Shown: positions 42,833 to 51,342 of the stretch, piece after piece
How positions within the stretch are numbered: the first letter of the stretch is position 1
Layout: each line of letters begins with the position of its first letter
Source: JAMXLO01 sp963850535
Lineage (GTDB): Bacteria; Pseudomonadota; Alphaproteobacteria; Acetobacterales; Acetobacteraceae
Assembly (NCBI GenBank): GCA_963850535.1
Contig: CAWKMC010000010.1
Location: 1 to 64,000 of the forward strand
DNA: 64,000 nucleotides
Reading direction: 5' to 3'
Translations under genes and position numbers: made by a program
The notes under the pieces: model-generated
The model's database searches: none
What the model was told of the DNA's origin: nothing
What the model saw: only the letters and a program-made list of their open reading frames with translations

Positions 42833-43584
42833 CGGGCCGCAGGTACCGGGATCTTTCAACGCGGCTTGTGTCGGCCGCAGTCTTGCTGCTTGTTTGGCAA
42901 GTCGCAGCCGACCTCGCGCACAGCCGGTTGTTGCCGAGTGTGATCGCTGTGCTGCGGGCCATGGTGCAGCAGACGGAATTTGGTGCGCTGCCGTGGAATC
43001 TGGCGATCACTCTCGGTCGTGTTACCGCTGCGTTCGCGATCTCACTGTTACTCGGCAGTGCGCTGGGCATCGCCATGGGGCGCATGCGCCGTTTGGATCT
43101 TTGGCTGGACAACGCGGTGACGGTGCTCTTGAACCTGCCGGCGCTGGTGCTGATAGTGTTGATCTACGTATGGTTCGGTCTCAACGAGATCGCCGCCATC
43201 GCTGCCGTGGCGCTCAACAAGCTGCCCATGACGGTGGTGACCATGCGTGAAGGCGCGCGTGCGCTCGATCCGGCGCTCGCCGAGATGGCACAGCGCTTTC
43301 AAATGCCGCGTTGGCGCATCCTGCGACATGTCACGCTGCCGCAACTGGCTCCATACTTGTTTGCTGCTTCTCGCTCCGGACTTGCGCTGATATGGAAGAT
43401 CGTACTCGTGGTGGAGCTGCTTGGCCGCAGCAACGGCATTGGATTCCAGATCCAGATCTACTTTCAGCTGTTCGATGTTACGCTGATCCTTGCCTATACG
43501 CTGGCCTTTCTCCTGGTTGCGCAGTTGATCGAATGGGTCGTCATGCAGCCGCTCGAGAATTGGGCGATGCAATGGCGGATGTAG
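42814..43584 (+). CDS. NitT/TauT-like ABC transporter permease
   Basis: A 256-residue inner-membrane protein with about six segments and the EAA loop (EGARALDPALAEMAQRFQMPRWRILRHVTLPQ) that contacts the ATPase. The TTG start at 42814 overlaps the binding-protein gene by 19 bases; a later start is possible. It overlaps the ATPase gene by 13 bases. Confidence 0.87.
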   Translation: MAVAGVAGRRYRDLSTRLVSAAVLLLVWQVAADLAHSRLLPSVIAVLRAMVQQTEFGALPWNLAITLGRVTAAFAISLLLGSALGIAMGRMRRLDLWLDNAVTVLLNLPALVLIVLIYVWFGLNEIAAIAAVALNKLPMTVVTMREGARALDPALAEMAQRFQMPRWRILRHVTLPQLAPYLFAASRSGLALIWKIVLVVELLGRSNGIGFQIQIYFQLFDVTLILAYTLAFLLVAQLIEWVVMQPLENWAMQWRM

Positions 43585-44255
43585 TCCTGCGACTGCGCAT
43601 CGAGAGCAAAGGCTTTCACACTGATCGTGGCACACTGCCTGTGCTCAGTCGGATCGAGCTAACGCTGGGGGCCCGAGAGATCGTCGCCATTGTTGGGCCT
43701 TCGGGCTGCGGCAAGACGACACTGCTGCGGATCATTGGAGGCCTCGACACCGATTTCGTTGGCGAGCTTCAGTGGTTCGGCAGCGCGTTGCCACGCATCG
43801 GCCAGGTGTTTCAAGAGCCGCGTCTGCTGCCCTGGCGCACTGTGCGGCAGAATATTCTGCTGGCACAGCACCATCCCAAGCCGGCCATTGCCGACGAACT
43901 GCTCGAATCGTTGGACCTTGCCGCATTCCGCGACGCGTATCCCAGCAAACTGTCACTGGGCATGGCGCGGCGTGTGGCAATCGCTCGCGCCTTCGCCATC
44001 GAACCGGAGCTGGTGCTGCTGGATGAACCATTCGTCTCGCTCGATCCAGCAATGGCCGAACGGAGCAGAGAAGTATTGCTGAAGGCGTGGCATGCGCGTC
44101 CAACCGCGGGGCTGCTGGTGACGCATGATCGCGACGAAGCGGCGGCACTCGCCGATCGCATCCTGGTGCTGGGTTGCCGGCCAGCGCGCATCAAGGAAGA
44201 GCGGATGGTCCGGCACCCCCCCGCCACGCCTCGAAGCGCAATCGTCAGGCGATGA
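43572..44255 (+). CDS. NitT/TauT-like ABC transporter ATP-binding protein
   Basis: A 227-residue ATPase with Walker A (GPSGCGKTT), Q-loop (QVFQEPRLLPW), a degenerate signature LSLGMARRVAIARA in place of LSGGQ, Walker B (LVLLDEPFVSLD) and switch His (VTHDRDEA). The ATG at 43572 is inside the end of the permease gene. Its 3' end overlaps the convergent fabI by 11 bases. Confidence 0.9.
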   Translation: MADVVLRLRIESKGFHTDRGTLPVLSRIELTLGAREIVAIVGPSGCGKTTLLRIIGGLDTDFVGELQWFGSALPRIGQVFQEPRLLPWRTVRQNILLAQHHPKPAIADELLESLDLAAFRDAYPSKLSLGMARRVAIARAFAIEPELVLLDEPFVSLDPAMAERSREVLLKAWHARPTAGLLVTHDRDEAAALADRILVLGCRPARIKEERMVRHPPATPRSAIVRR

Positions 44256-45027
44256 TGTTCGCGCCGCCGTCGACGTAAACGGTGCCACCAGTGATGCGCT
44301 TGGCCAGCGAGGTCGCGAGATACGCGCAGGCGAAACCGACGTCCATGATGTCGACGAGTTCGCCGAGTGGCGCTCGCTCCGCCGCCTCGTTCAGCAACAA
44401 CTCGAAGTCCTTCAGCCCGGATGCTGCTCGTGTCTTCAGCGGTCCCGGCGAAATGGCATGGACGCGTATGCCACGCGGACCCAGCTCGTAGGCAAGATAG
44501 CGGCAGGCGGCCTCCAGCGCGGCCTTCACTGGTCCCATCACGTTGTAATTCGGCACGACCCGATTGGCGCCGTAATAGCTCATCGCGAACATCGTCCCGC
44601 CATTCTTCATCAGCGGTGCCGCGAGCTTCGCCATTCGGATGAAGGAGTGGCAGGAGACATCCATCGCCTTGGCAAAACCTTCTGCCGAACAGTTCAGCAG
44701 CCCGCCCTGCAAATCTTCCCTCGGTGCGAAAGCAATCGAGTGCACCAGAATGTCCAGCGCGCCCCACTCGCGAGAGATGCGCTCGAACAGCGCTTCCAAC
44801 TGACCTGGGACGGAAACATCCAACGCTCCGGTGATGCCTGCCCGCAATTCCTGAGCAAGCGGTTCCACATAGGCGCGTGCCCGCTCGTTGAGCCACGTCA
44901 TTGCAAGCTCCGCCCCAACCGTGCGAAACGCCTTCGCACAGCCATAGGCGATGGACTGGTCGTTCGCCACGCCGACAACCAGCGCCTTGTATCCGGCCAG
45001 TACCGGTCTGATATGGGCTTCGCTCAT
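44245..45027 (-). CDS. fabI: Enoyl-[acyl-carrier-protein] reductase (FabI type)
   Basis: A 260-residue NADH-dependent enoyl reductase. FabI features are GVANDQSIAYGCAKAF in the cofactor loop, SIAFAPREDLQGG and the active-site Tyr-x6-Lys spacing (SYYGANRVVPNYNVMGPVKAALE). It lies with a phosphate acyltransferase and a DUF3141 gene; this copy may serve storage or acyl-chain metabolism instead of, or besides, general fatty acid synthesis. The start overlaps the end of the upstream gene's written frame. Confidence 0.9.
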   Translation of the reverse strand: MSEAHIRPVLAGYKALVVGVANDQSIAYGCAKAFRTVGAELAMTWLNERARAYVEPLAQELRAGITGALDVSVPGQLEALFERISREWGALDILVHSIAFAPREDLQGGLLNCSAEGFAKAMDVSCHSFIRMAKLAAPLMKNGGTMFAMSYYGANRVVPNYNVMGPVKAALEAACRYLAYELGPRGIRVHAISPGPLKTRAASGLKDFELLLNEAAERAPLGELVDIMDVGFACAYLATSLAKRITGGTVYVDGGANIIA

Positions 45028-45037
45028 GCCGGCTCCT

Positions 45038-45998
45038 TCAACGGATGGATGCCGATACCGACTGGCGGCGCGCCGCTGCCACCATCACGGCAACGGCGCA
45101 GGAGGCGAGCCGCGTCAACAGCGAGTCCGCACGGCTGGTCAGAATGATCGGCACCCGCGCGCCGAGTACGATGCCGGCGGCATCCGCATGCGCCAGAAAC
45201 GACAGGCTCTTGGCAAGCATGTTGCCAGCCTCCAGGTCCGGAACGACAAGCACATTCGCTCGCCCTGCGACGGGCGAATACGATCTGCTTGATGGCAGCC
45301 GCTTCGGGACTGATTGCGTTATCGAGTGCGAGCGGCCCGTCCAGCAGTGCGCCGGTGATCTGCCCCCGATCGGCCATCTTGCAGAGCGCCGCGGCCTCGA
45401 TGGTGGAAGGGACCTTGGCTGTCACCGTCTCCATCGCGCTCAGCAGCGCCACCCGAACCTCGGTGACCCCCATGGCGTGTGCCAGGTCGATAGCATTCTG
45501 CACGATGTCCACCTTGTCATCGAGCGTCGGCACGATGTTGACCGCCGCATCAGTGATGATCAGGGCATTGGGATGACGTGGCACATCCATGACGAAGCAA
45601 TGGCTGATCCGACGAGCCGTCCGGATGCCGGCGTTTCGCGCCACCACCGCACCCATCAGCTCGTCTGTGTGCAGGCTGCCTTTCATCAGCGCCTCGACCC
45701 GTCCTTCGGTCACCAGCTCGACAGACTTGGCGGCGGAGTCGTGGCTGTGTTCCGAAGGGACGATGTCCATCGTTCCGATCTCAAGTCCCGCGGCTTTGGC
45801 GACGCTACGAATGCGTTCGACCGGCCCCACAAGGATCGGCTCGATCAGCCGCAATCGCGCTGCCTCAACGGCACCTTGCAGGGATACATCGTCGCATGGA
45901 TGCGCGATGGCCACCCTGATCGCGGGTAGCGCCTGGGCGGCCTTTATCAGCCGTTGGTATTTATCGTGCGGCACGTCTTGTCCGATGGACTCAGGCAT
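45038..45998 (-). pseudogene. Phosphate acetyl/butyryltransferase family protein, one extra base
   Basis: The family converts acyl-CoA and phosphate to acyl phosphate. The long frame has IRVAIAHPCDDVSLQGAVEAA, MDIVPSEHSHDSAAKSVELV and GALLDGPLALDNAISPEAAAIKQI; the C-terminal part (SPVAGRANVLVVPDLEAGNM ... LGARVPIILTSRADS) is in the next frame. One extra base at 45277-45278 explains it; removing it gives 319 residues. The MPESIG start overlaps the DUF3141 stop by 8 bases. No acetate kinase gene is beside it. Confidence 0.87.
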
Positions 45999-48165
45999 GT
46001 TCCGCCTCGGCCTTGCTTCGCTTCGTGGCCTCCGTCGCGAACAATGCCTCGATCTGCTTGAGACGACGCTTGCCCTCTTCGGACATCTCACCGCGAGCCG
46101 CGAGAACCCGATTCAGCATTTCCAGCGCCGTCTTCCGCGCTCCGGTATCGCTGCCAAGCAGCTTCGGCAAGCTGCTGACGGCGCGGTCCTGATCCAGGCA
46201 TACCAACAGATACTGTTGCCGCACCATCTCCTTGAAGTGAGCCAGCGTCATCTGCTTGTCGGCAGGACGTGAGGCATGGATCATCTTCAGCACTGAGAAC
46301 CCGCGTTCGTCGATGCTGCCCTCGGGCATGCGGATATAAATCAAGGCCCGCATGGCAGCCTCCGTTATGCCGCCAACCTCGAACTGCTTTTCCAGTTCGG
46401 CACGCAGTCGGGCGATATCTGCCTCGCGGACCAAATCGCGTTCGATCCGGTGAGGAGCGGTTTGCGGGCCACCAAGCCCGACCAGCGCCTGCAGCCATGG
46501 CGAGCCATACGTATTCAGGAACACTGCTTCGGTCATCGAATCACGCAACTCGCCAAAACTGTGCAGGCAGGTTGTGATCCACGATGAAGTTGCCTGCTCC
46601 ATGGCCAGCCACGGATTGTCGGCACTGACGGGCTGCCGCGACGAACGCACCGACTCAGCTAGTCCCTTGACGGGCGCCATGAATGGGTTCCGGTCGGAGA
46701 ACATTCCAAAGCGGAGGCGGTTCGGATGAACCGCTCGGGACGCCTCCGCCATCGGTTCCGTCATCGACATCCGAATCGCGGGAGCAACCATGCTTTCGTA
46801 GAGCCCCCGGTTGATCTCCGATACGCGCGCGACGGTAGCAAAGCGCTTGTCATCGGCGTCGTCGTTGGTCCCCAATGCTCGGATGTGGTCCAGCGTGCGG
46901 GCTTCCAGGCGGAACAGGTACTTGCCCTCGATGAGGTTGCGATTGAAGGTGTTCTCGTCCACCTCGGTGATGACCGCCTCATACAGGCCGGGCGGCATGG
47001 CATCGATCAACTCGATGCAGGAAACGAACTCACCGTGTTCCTTACTTGCGACCTTGCCGGAGACAAAAATGCCCAGATGACCGATGCTCTGGTGCATCGT
47101 GTAGACGATGGTCTGGCCGTTCGCGACGATCTCCCGTTCATGGTCATAGAGGTCGAGGATCCAGCCCAGGGCCTGTTGCGGTGGCGTGATGTTGTCGCCC
47201 CAGGAGCAGAACACGATGATGGGTGCCGCGATATTGCGCAGATCGACGCGCACACCGTCTGATGTGCGGAGTTGGCCCGTCGAGAGCCGGTTGCCGACGA
47301 ACAGGTTGTCGGCAATCCACTGCATTTCCTCGGCATTCAACTGAACCGGACTGCCCCACCAGGTTTCAAAGTCAAGGAACCGCTCGGCTTCGGTATCTAC
47401 CTTCGAGTAGACATTGTACGCCTTGGTCCAATACGTGTTGGCCGGATTGAGTGACTCGAAGTTGGCGACCAGATTGGCGCCGTCGAAGATGCCGTTGCCC
47501 AGGTCACCGGACAACGCCGTGAGCCAGGTGCCACCCAGCATAGCGCCGAGATACCGCATAGGATTTTTGCCGCGCACGCCCGCCCAATACGACAACGGCG
47601 AGCCGGCCAGCATGATCGGTCCCATCAGGGTGGGCTTGATCGCCGCCGTCATCATGATCTGCCAGCCGGCCTGACAGTTGGCGATCACCACAGGCTTGCC
47701 GTCAGCGTTCGGGTGGCGGGCTGCCACCTCTTCGATGAAGGTTGCTTCGGCGCGACAGACATCCTCGATCGTCTGACCCGGGATGGGCTTAGGCAGAAAT
47801 CCGATGAAATAGCAGGGATGCCCGGCTGCCAGGGCAACGCCGATCTCGCTCTCTTGCTTCATCCCGCCTATGCCAGGACCGTGGCCGGCTCGCGGATCTA
47901 CCACCACGACAGGTGCCTTTGTCGGGTCGATCTTCGTCCCTTCCATCGGGATGACGCGGACAAGCGCATAGTTCACCGGGCGAGCGAGCGTACGACCGTC
48001 GCGAATAAGCTCGACCTTGAAGCTGAGGACGTGCGGCACCTCCTTCGCGCTGTGTTCAAGGTAGATATTGCCGCGCTCCCGCAGCACATCGAGGAACAGG
48101 ATCGAACGCTGCCAAGCGTCCTGCCAATATTCCTGAACCGCGTCGAAGCCAGGCCAAATCTGCAT
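45991..48165 (-). CDS. DUF3141 protein (PHA-synthase-like alpha/beta hydrolase fold)
   Basis: A 724-residue protein of the DUF3141 group, distantly related to poly(3-hydroxyalkanoate) synthases. The N-terminal part has VVVDPRAGHGPGIGG and PVVIANCQAGWQIMM (the GxCxG-like nucleophile region, with Cys in place of Ser), and later IIVFCSWGDNITPPQQALGW and QSIGHLGIFVSG for Asp and His. A helical C-terminal region with charged heptads follows. It forms an operon with the phosphate acyltransferase and fabI. Catalysis has not been shown by sequence alone. Confidence 0.8.
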   Translation of the reverse strand: MQIWPGFDAVQEYWQDAWQRSILFLDVLRERGNIYLEHSAKEVPHVLSFKVELIRDGRTLARPVNYALVRVIPMEGTKIDPTKAPVVVVDPRAGHGPGIGGMKQESEIGVALAAGHPCYFIGFLPKPIPGQTIEDVCRAEATFIEEVAARHPNADGKPVVIANCQAGWQIMMTAAIKPTLMGPIMLAGSPLSYWAGVRGKNPMRYLGAMLGGTWLTALSGDLGNGIFDGANLVANFESLNPANTYWTKAYNVYSKVDTEAERFLDFETWWGSPVQLNAEEMQWIADNLFVGNRLSTGQLRTSDGVRVDLRNIAAPIIVFCSWGDNITPPQQALGWILDLYDHEREIVANGQTIVYTMHQSIGHLGIFVSGKVASKEHGEFVSCIELIDAMPPGLYEAVITEVDENTFNRNLIEGKYLFRLEARTLDHIRALGTNDDADDKRFATVARVSEINRGLYESMVAPAIRMSMTEPMAEASRAVHPNRLRFGMFSDRNPFMAPVKGLAESVRSSRQPVSADNPWLAMEQATSSWITTCLHSFGELRDSMTEAVFLNTYGSPWLQALVGLGGPQTAPHRIERDLVREADIARLRAELEKQFEVGGITEAAMRALIYIRMPEGSIDERGFSVLKMIHASRPADKQMTLAHFKEMVRQQYLLVCLDQDRAVSSLPKLLGSDTGARKTALEMLNRVLAARGEMSEEGKRRLKQIEALFATEATKRSKAEAEHA

Positions 48166-48285
48166 TGTTTATTCCCCGCTGCCGTGCTGTGGGTCTGCCC
48201 CAGGGCTGCACTGAAACAAATGACAATTCGGCTTCAATATTCGAAGCGTCAAATCTCATTCAAATCCAGCATAACTCCACCAAGC

Positions 48286-48790
48286 TCACGGCGCCGCATT
48301 GATCTGGATCAACCGCGTTGCTCCTGTGCCGGAGTCAGGACGGGATGCCGTCGGTCCAGCGTCCGCCGCGTCCCGCCGCCGTGCTTTGCATTCTTGCTTT
48401 TTGCGCGGCAATCCAAGTCCTTGACGGTCCTCTTGCAAGGCCGTGGCTTGATCCTGATCGTCAAATGCCGAGCGCGCGACGCTGTGGTTCAAATGATCGA
48501 GATACTGCAGCACCGCTTCGCGCCGGTTCGTTGCGCCCGCGGAGTCGGCGAGGCCGACCAACGCCGCTCGCAGCCGCCGGCGACTTGGACAGACGCGCGC
48601 CGAACTGCCGGATTTCGTCGAGTGACAGGGCCAGATAGTCTTGCCACGTCGGCACTGGAAATCCCACGCGAATGGTTCCGCTCGAATCGCGCGCGCTGGC
48701 AACCGTATACAGCATGGGGATCAGCCACACCGTCATCAGGTTTTCGGATCCAGGCGCATGATCGAGCCGCGTCGCGTCGTTTGCGTCAGC
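48286..48790 (-). pseudogene. DUF2254 membrane protein, C-terminal remnant with frame changes
   Basis: Only the C-terminal soluble end of a DUF2254-type protein remains. In successive frames one reads NDATRLDHAPGSENLM, IRVGFPVPTWQDYLALSLDE, QFGA, SVQVA, RRLRAALVGLADSAG and FDDQDQATALQEDRQGLG, the pattern of the family end. The N-terminal membrane part is absent: the remnant begins where the PPK2 gene ends. Two further frame shifts near 48590-48600 interrupt it. The flanking 48166-48285 holds no gene that I recognise. Confidence 0.6.
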
Positions 48791-49634
48791 TGGACGGCCA
48801 GGTCAACTCGGGGACAAGCTTGTAAGCGTAGTCCGGCTCCTTGTAGCCATGCGCCTTCTGCCGGTCCGGCAGCTTGGTCTTTTCGCGCGGCAGGTTCTCG
48901 TAGGAAATATGCTTCAGCAGGTGCGTGATCACATTCAGCCGCGCCCGCTTCTTGTCGTCAGAATGCACGACGTACCACGGCGCCCACGGCGTATCCGTGG
49001 CCTGGAACATTTCGTCGCGTGCACGCGAATAGTCATACCATCGGCTGTAAGACTTCAGGTCCATCGGCGACAGCTTCCAGATCTTGCGTCCGTCGTCGAT
49101 GCGGGCCTCCAGCCTTCGGGTCTGTTCCTCCTCGCTGACCTCCAGCCAGTATTTCAGCAGGATGATCCCTGATTCGACCATCGCCCTTTCGGTCAAAGGC
49201 GCAAGTTGCAGGAAGCGCTTCGCCTGCTCGTCGGTGCAGAAGCCCATCACGCGCTCGACGCCGGCGCGATTGTACCAGCTGCGGTCGAAGATGGCGATTT
49301 CGCCCGCCGCCGGGAAGTGCCGGATGTAGCGCTGGACGTACATCTGAGATTTCTCGCGTTCGGTCGGCGCCGGCAGCGCGACCACACGGAATATGCGCGG
49401 GCTAACGCGCTCGGTGATCGCCTTGATCGTGCCGCCCTTGCCGGCGCCATCGCGTCCCTCGAAGACGATGCAGACCTTCAGGCCCTTATGGACGACCCAT
49501 TGCTGCAGCTTGACCAGCTCGACATGCAGTCTGGCGAGTTCGCGTTCATAGTTCTTGCCCTTCAGCTTTCCGCTCGTCACGACCGCACTGTCGCTGGTTT
49601 CGGACTTTTTCGCCTTCTTCGCTGCGCTCATCAC
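48786..49634 (-). CDS. ppk2: Polyphosphate kinase 2
   Basis: A 282-residue PPK2-family kinase that moves phosphate between polyphosphate and nucleotides. Walker A is FEGRDGAGKGGTIKAI, Walker B region AIFDRSWYNRAGVERVMG, and the lid region includes RRLEARIDDGRKIWKLSPMD. The single-domain length fits class I enzymes. Its start overlaps a hypothetical gene's written frame. Placement beside the acyl-phosphate and PHA-like genes suggests a storage and energy module. Confidence 0.95.
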   Translation of the reverse strand: MMSAAKKAKKSETSDSAVVTSGKLKGKNYERELARLHVELVKLQQWVVHKGLKVCIVFEGRDGAGKGGTIKAITERVSPRIFRVVALPAPTEREKSQMYVQRYIRHFPAAGEIAIFDRSWYNRAGVERVMGFCTDEQAKRFLQLAPLTERAMVESGIILLKYWLEVSEEEQTRRLEARIDDGRKIWKLSPMDLKSYSRWYDYSRARDEMFQATDTPWAPWYVVHSDDKKRARLNVITHLLKHISYENLPREKTKLPDRQKAHGYKEPDYAYKLVPELTWPSS

Positions 49635-49662
49635 ACACCTCTCCGCAAGATGCTTCCCAAAC

Positions 49663-50179
49663 CTATGCTTCGAGGGCGCTCTTCGGCCAAGTGAAGAACA
49701 AACCGATATCGCCCGGCTTGCCGCCAGGATAGCTGATAACCCGTGCAGCGAAACCGAACCCGCCAGGCTTCAGGTTCTGTCTCCAGGTACTCGTGCACCT
49801 TGCGGACCCCCGCGGGCATCGTCAGCAGCCAATCGGGCTCCTCGGCCTGCCGGGCCGCCTCTTCCTTGGAGGGCTTGTTGATCGGCGGCACACCTGCGTT
49901 GATCACCGCTCGACCGCCATCGGTGCAGAAGTCGCAGGGGAAGGAGGAAAACATCAGCTCGCTCTCGCCACGCTCGAACGCGCGCCTGATGCGGTCCAGG
50001 CCGGATTTGATGACATCGTCGGTCAGCTGGAAATTCTCGAGCCGCTGTCGGAATGCCGCGAGCTCTTCTTCTTTGCGACGTTGCAGTTGCTCGGCCGCTT
50101 CCTGGTCGCTGCGCCGCCGCGCATCGCGATCTGCAAAAAGCCCGGCGACCGACAGGTTCCGACCTGACGCCTCGCTCAT
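49663..50179 (-). pseudogene. Conserved hypothetical protein upstream of ppk2, one extra base
   Basis: The N-terminal frame starts MSEASGRNLSVAGLFADRDA with a helical, charged region (DQEAAEQLQRRKEEELAAFR) and DFCTDGGRAVINAG. The end in another frame reads NLKPGGFGFAARVISYPGGK and GDIGLFFTWPKSALEA, a normal C-terminus. One extra base in 49773-49783 explains the change; removal gives 171 residues. GGAGGACA precedes the ATG at 50179. I recognise no named family; it probably works with PPK2. Confidence 0.6.
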
Positions 50180-50274
50180 GGCAGTTGTCCTCCCGATCGG
50201 CATATCGGGGACGATTAGCCCGACCGCCGTGAGGTCGCCTTGATCCAGGTCAACCTGCCTTCACGGAAGCGTCA

Positions 50275-50610
50275 CTAGGAGCCGAGTTTCCAGCCGTCGT
50301 GCGTCTTGCACCACGTCAGCGTCCGGTCTCGTTCTGAATGTGGGCCGGGGACCACTAGGCCGTAGTGCATCACCCGGCATGCCAGGCCATGTCGCTTGGC
50401 GGCGGTCCCGGCCGTAACCGTTCCGCTGGCGCCCGACTTGGGATTGCTCCAGGTGTCCTTGGCGCCTGTCGTGAGCTCGGGCCGGTCCAGCAGTCGATTT
50501 GTGGCGTCGGTGAGCGCCGCAATGTCGTCCGCATTCAGAGGCGTCGCACGGGTCCCGCGGAACGGGTTGATCTGCGCAGACGCAGGCTGCGACAGGCAGG
50601 CGACAATCAT
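50275..50610 (-). CDS. Surface-antigen-like secreted protein
   Basis: A 111-residue protein with NRLLDRPELTTGAKDTWSNPKSGASGTVTAG and a C-terminal TWCKTHDGWKLGS, like the 17-kDa/RT0821-type bacterial surface antigens. The ATG at 50610 leaves a very short signal (MIVACLSQPASAQ). The frame continues upstream as LQSRLLPLL without ATG or GTG, so either a CTG start or one more extra base near an ATG at about 50641 may be involved. Confidence 0.55.
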   Translation of the reverse strand: MIVACLSQPASAQINPFRGTRATPLNADDIAALTDATNRLLDRPELTTGAKDTWSNPKSGASGTVTAGTAAKRHGLACRVMHYGLVVPGPHSERDRTLTWCKTHDGWKLGS

Positions 50611-50778
50611 CAGCAGGGGCAGCAGTCGGGACTGCAGTCATCGGCTTCTCCGGGTTCGCCGGGACATGATCCTATCTGCCCATTGATTTCAATCAAAGGC
50701 GCATGGGCTGAAACTGTGCTAATGGCAGCGATAGTGGGGCGGTCATGGCCCCTCAGCCAGGACCATGGGGACGAAGCA

Positions 50779-51342
50779 ATGCTTGAAGAGGCCATCTACA
50801 CGGCGGCGGACCTGATGACGCGAGACGTGGCCGTGGCACATCCGGACATGTCGTTGCTGGATGCGGTGAAGCTGTTGGCACATCGGCACATCAGCGGGAT
50901 GCCGGTGGTTGACGATGCCGGCACCATCGTCGGCATGCTAAGCGAGGGCGACCTGGTGCGCTGGCATGAGGGCTACACCGAGCGGCAGGCGCGCTGGCTC
51001 GACATGCTGGCCGAGGGGCACGATCTAGCGCCGGAGTTCATGCATGGCATTCAGGAGCAGCACCGCAAGGTGAAAATGGTTATGTCGCCAGGTGCGAAGA
51101 CGGTCACCGAGGACATGCCGGCACGCGAGATTGCACGCCTGATGTATGCCAACAACATCAAGCGTGTGCCGGTGGTACGCGACGGCAAACTGGTCGGCAT
51201 CGTGGCGCGATCGGACCTGGTGCGCGCGCTTGCCCAGAAGCTCGAGGAAATGCCGCAGGGACCGACCACGCAGCGTCAATCGGTGGATGAGGCCCTGCGG
51301 CGCAGACGGGAAGAGCCCGGTCGCCCTTCTACTGCTCGGTGA
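50779..51342 (+). CDS. CBS-domain protein
   Basis: A 187-residue cytoplasmic protein with two CBS domains: the first with TAADLMTRDVAVAHPDMSLL and HISGMPVVDDAGTIVGMLSEGDL, the second with NNIKRVPVVRDGKLVGIVARSDLVRAL. Such pairs bind adenine nucleotides as energy sensors. The ATG at 50779 gives the normal N-terminus. Its end overlaps the convergent DUF2950 gene by 14 bases. Confidence 0.9.
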   Translation: MLEEAIYTAADLMTRDVAVAHPDMSLLDAVKLLAHRHISGMPVVDDAGTIVGMLSEGDLVRWHEGYTERQARWLDMLAEGHDLAPEFMHGIQEQHRKVKMVMSPGAKTVTEDMPAREIARLMYANNIKRVPVVRDGKLVGIVARSDLVRALAQKLEEMPQGPTTQRQSVDEALRRRREEPGRPSTAR

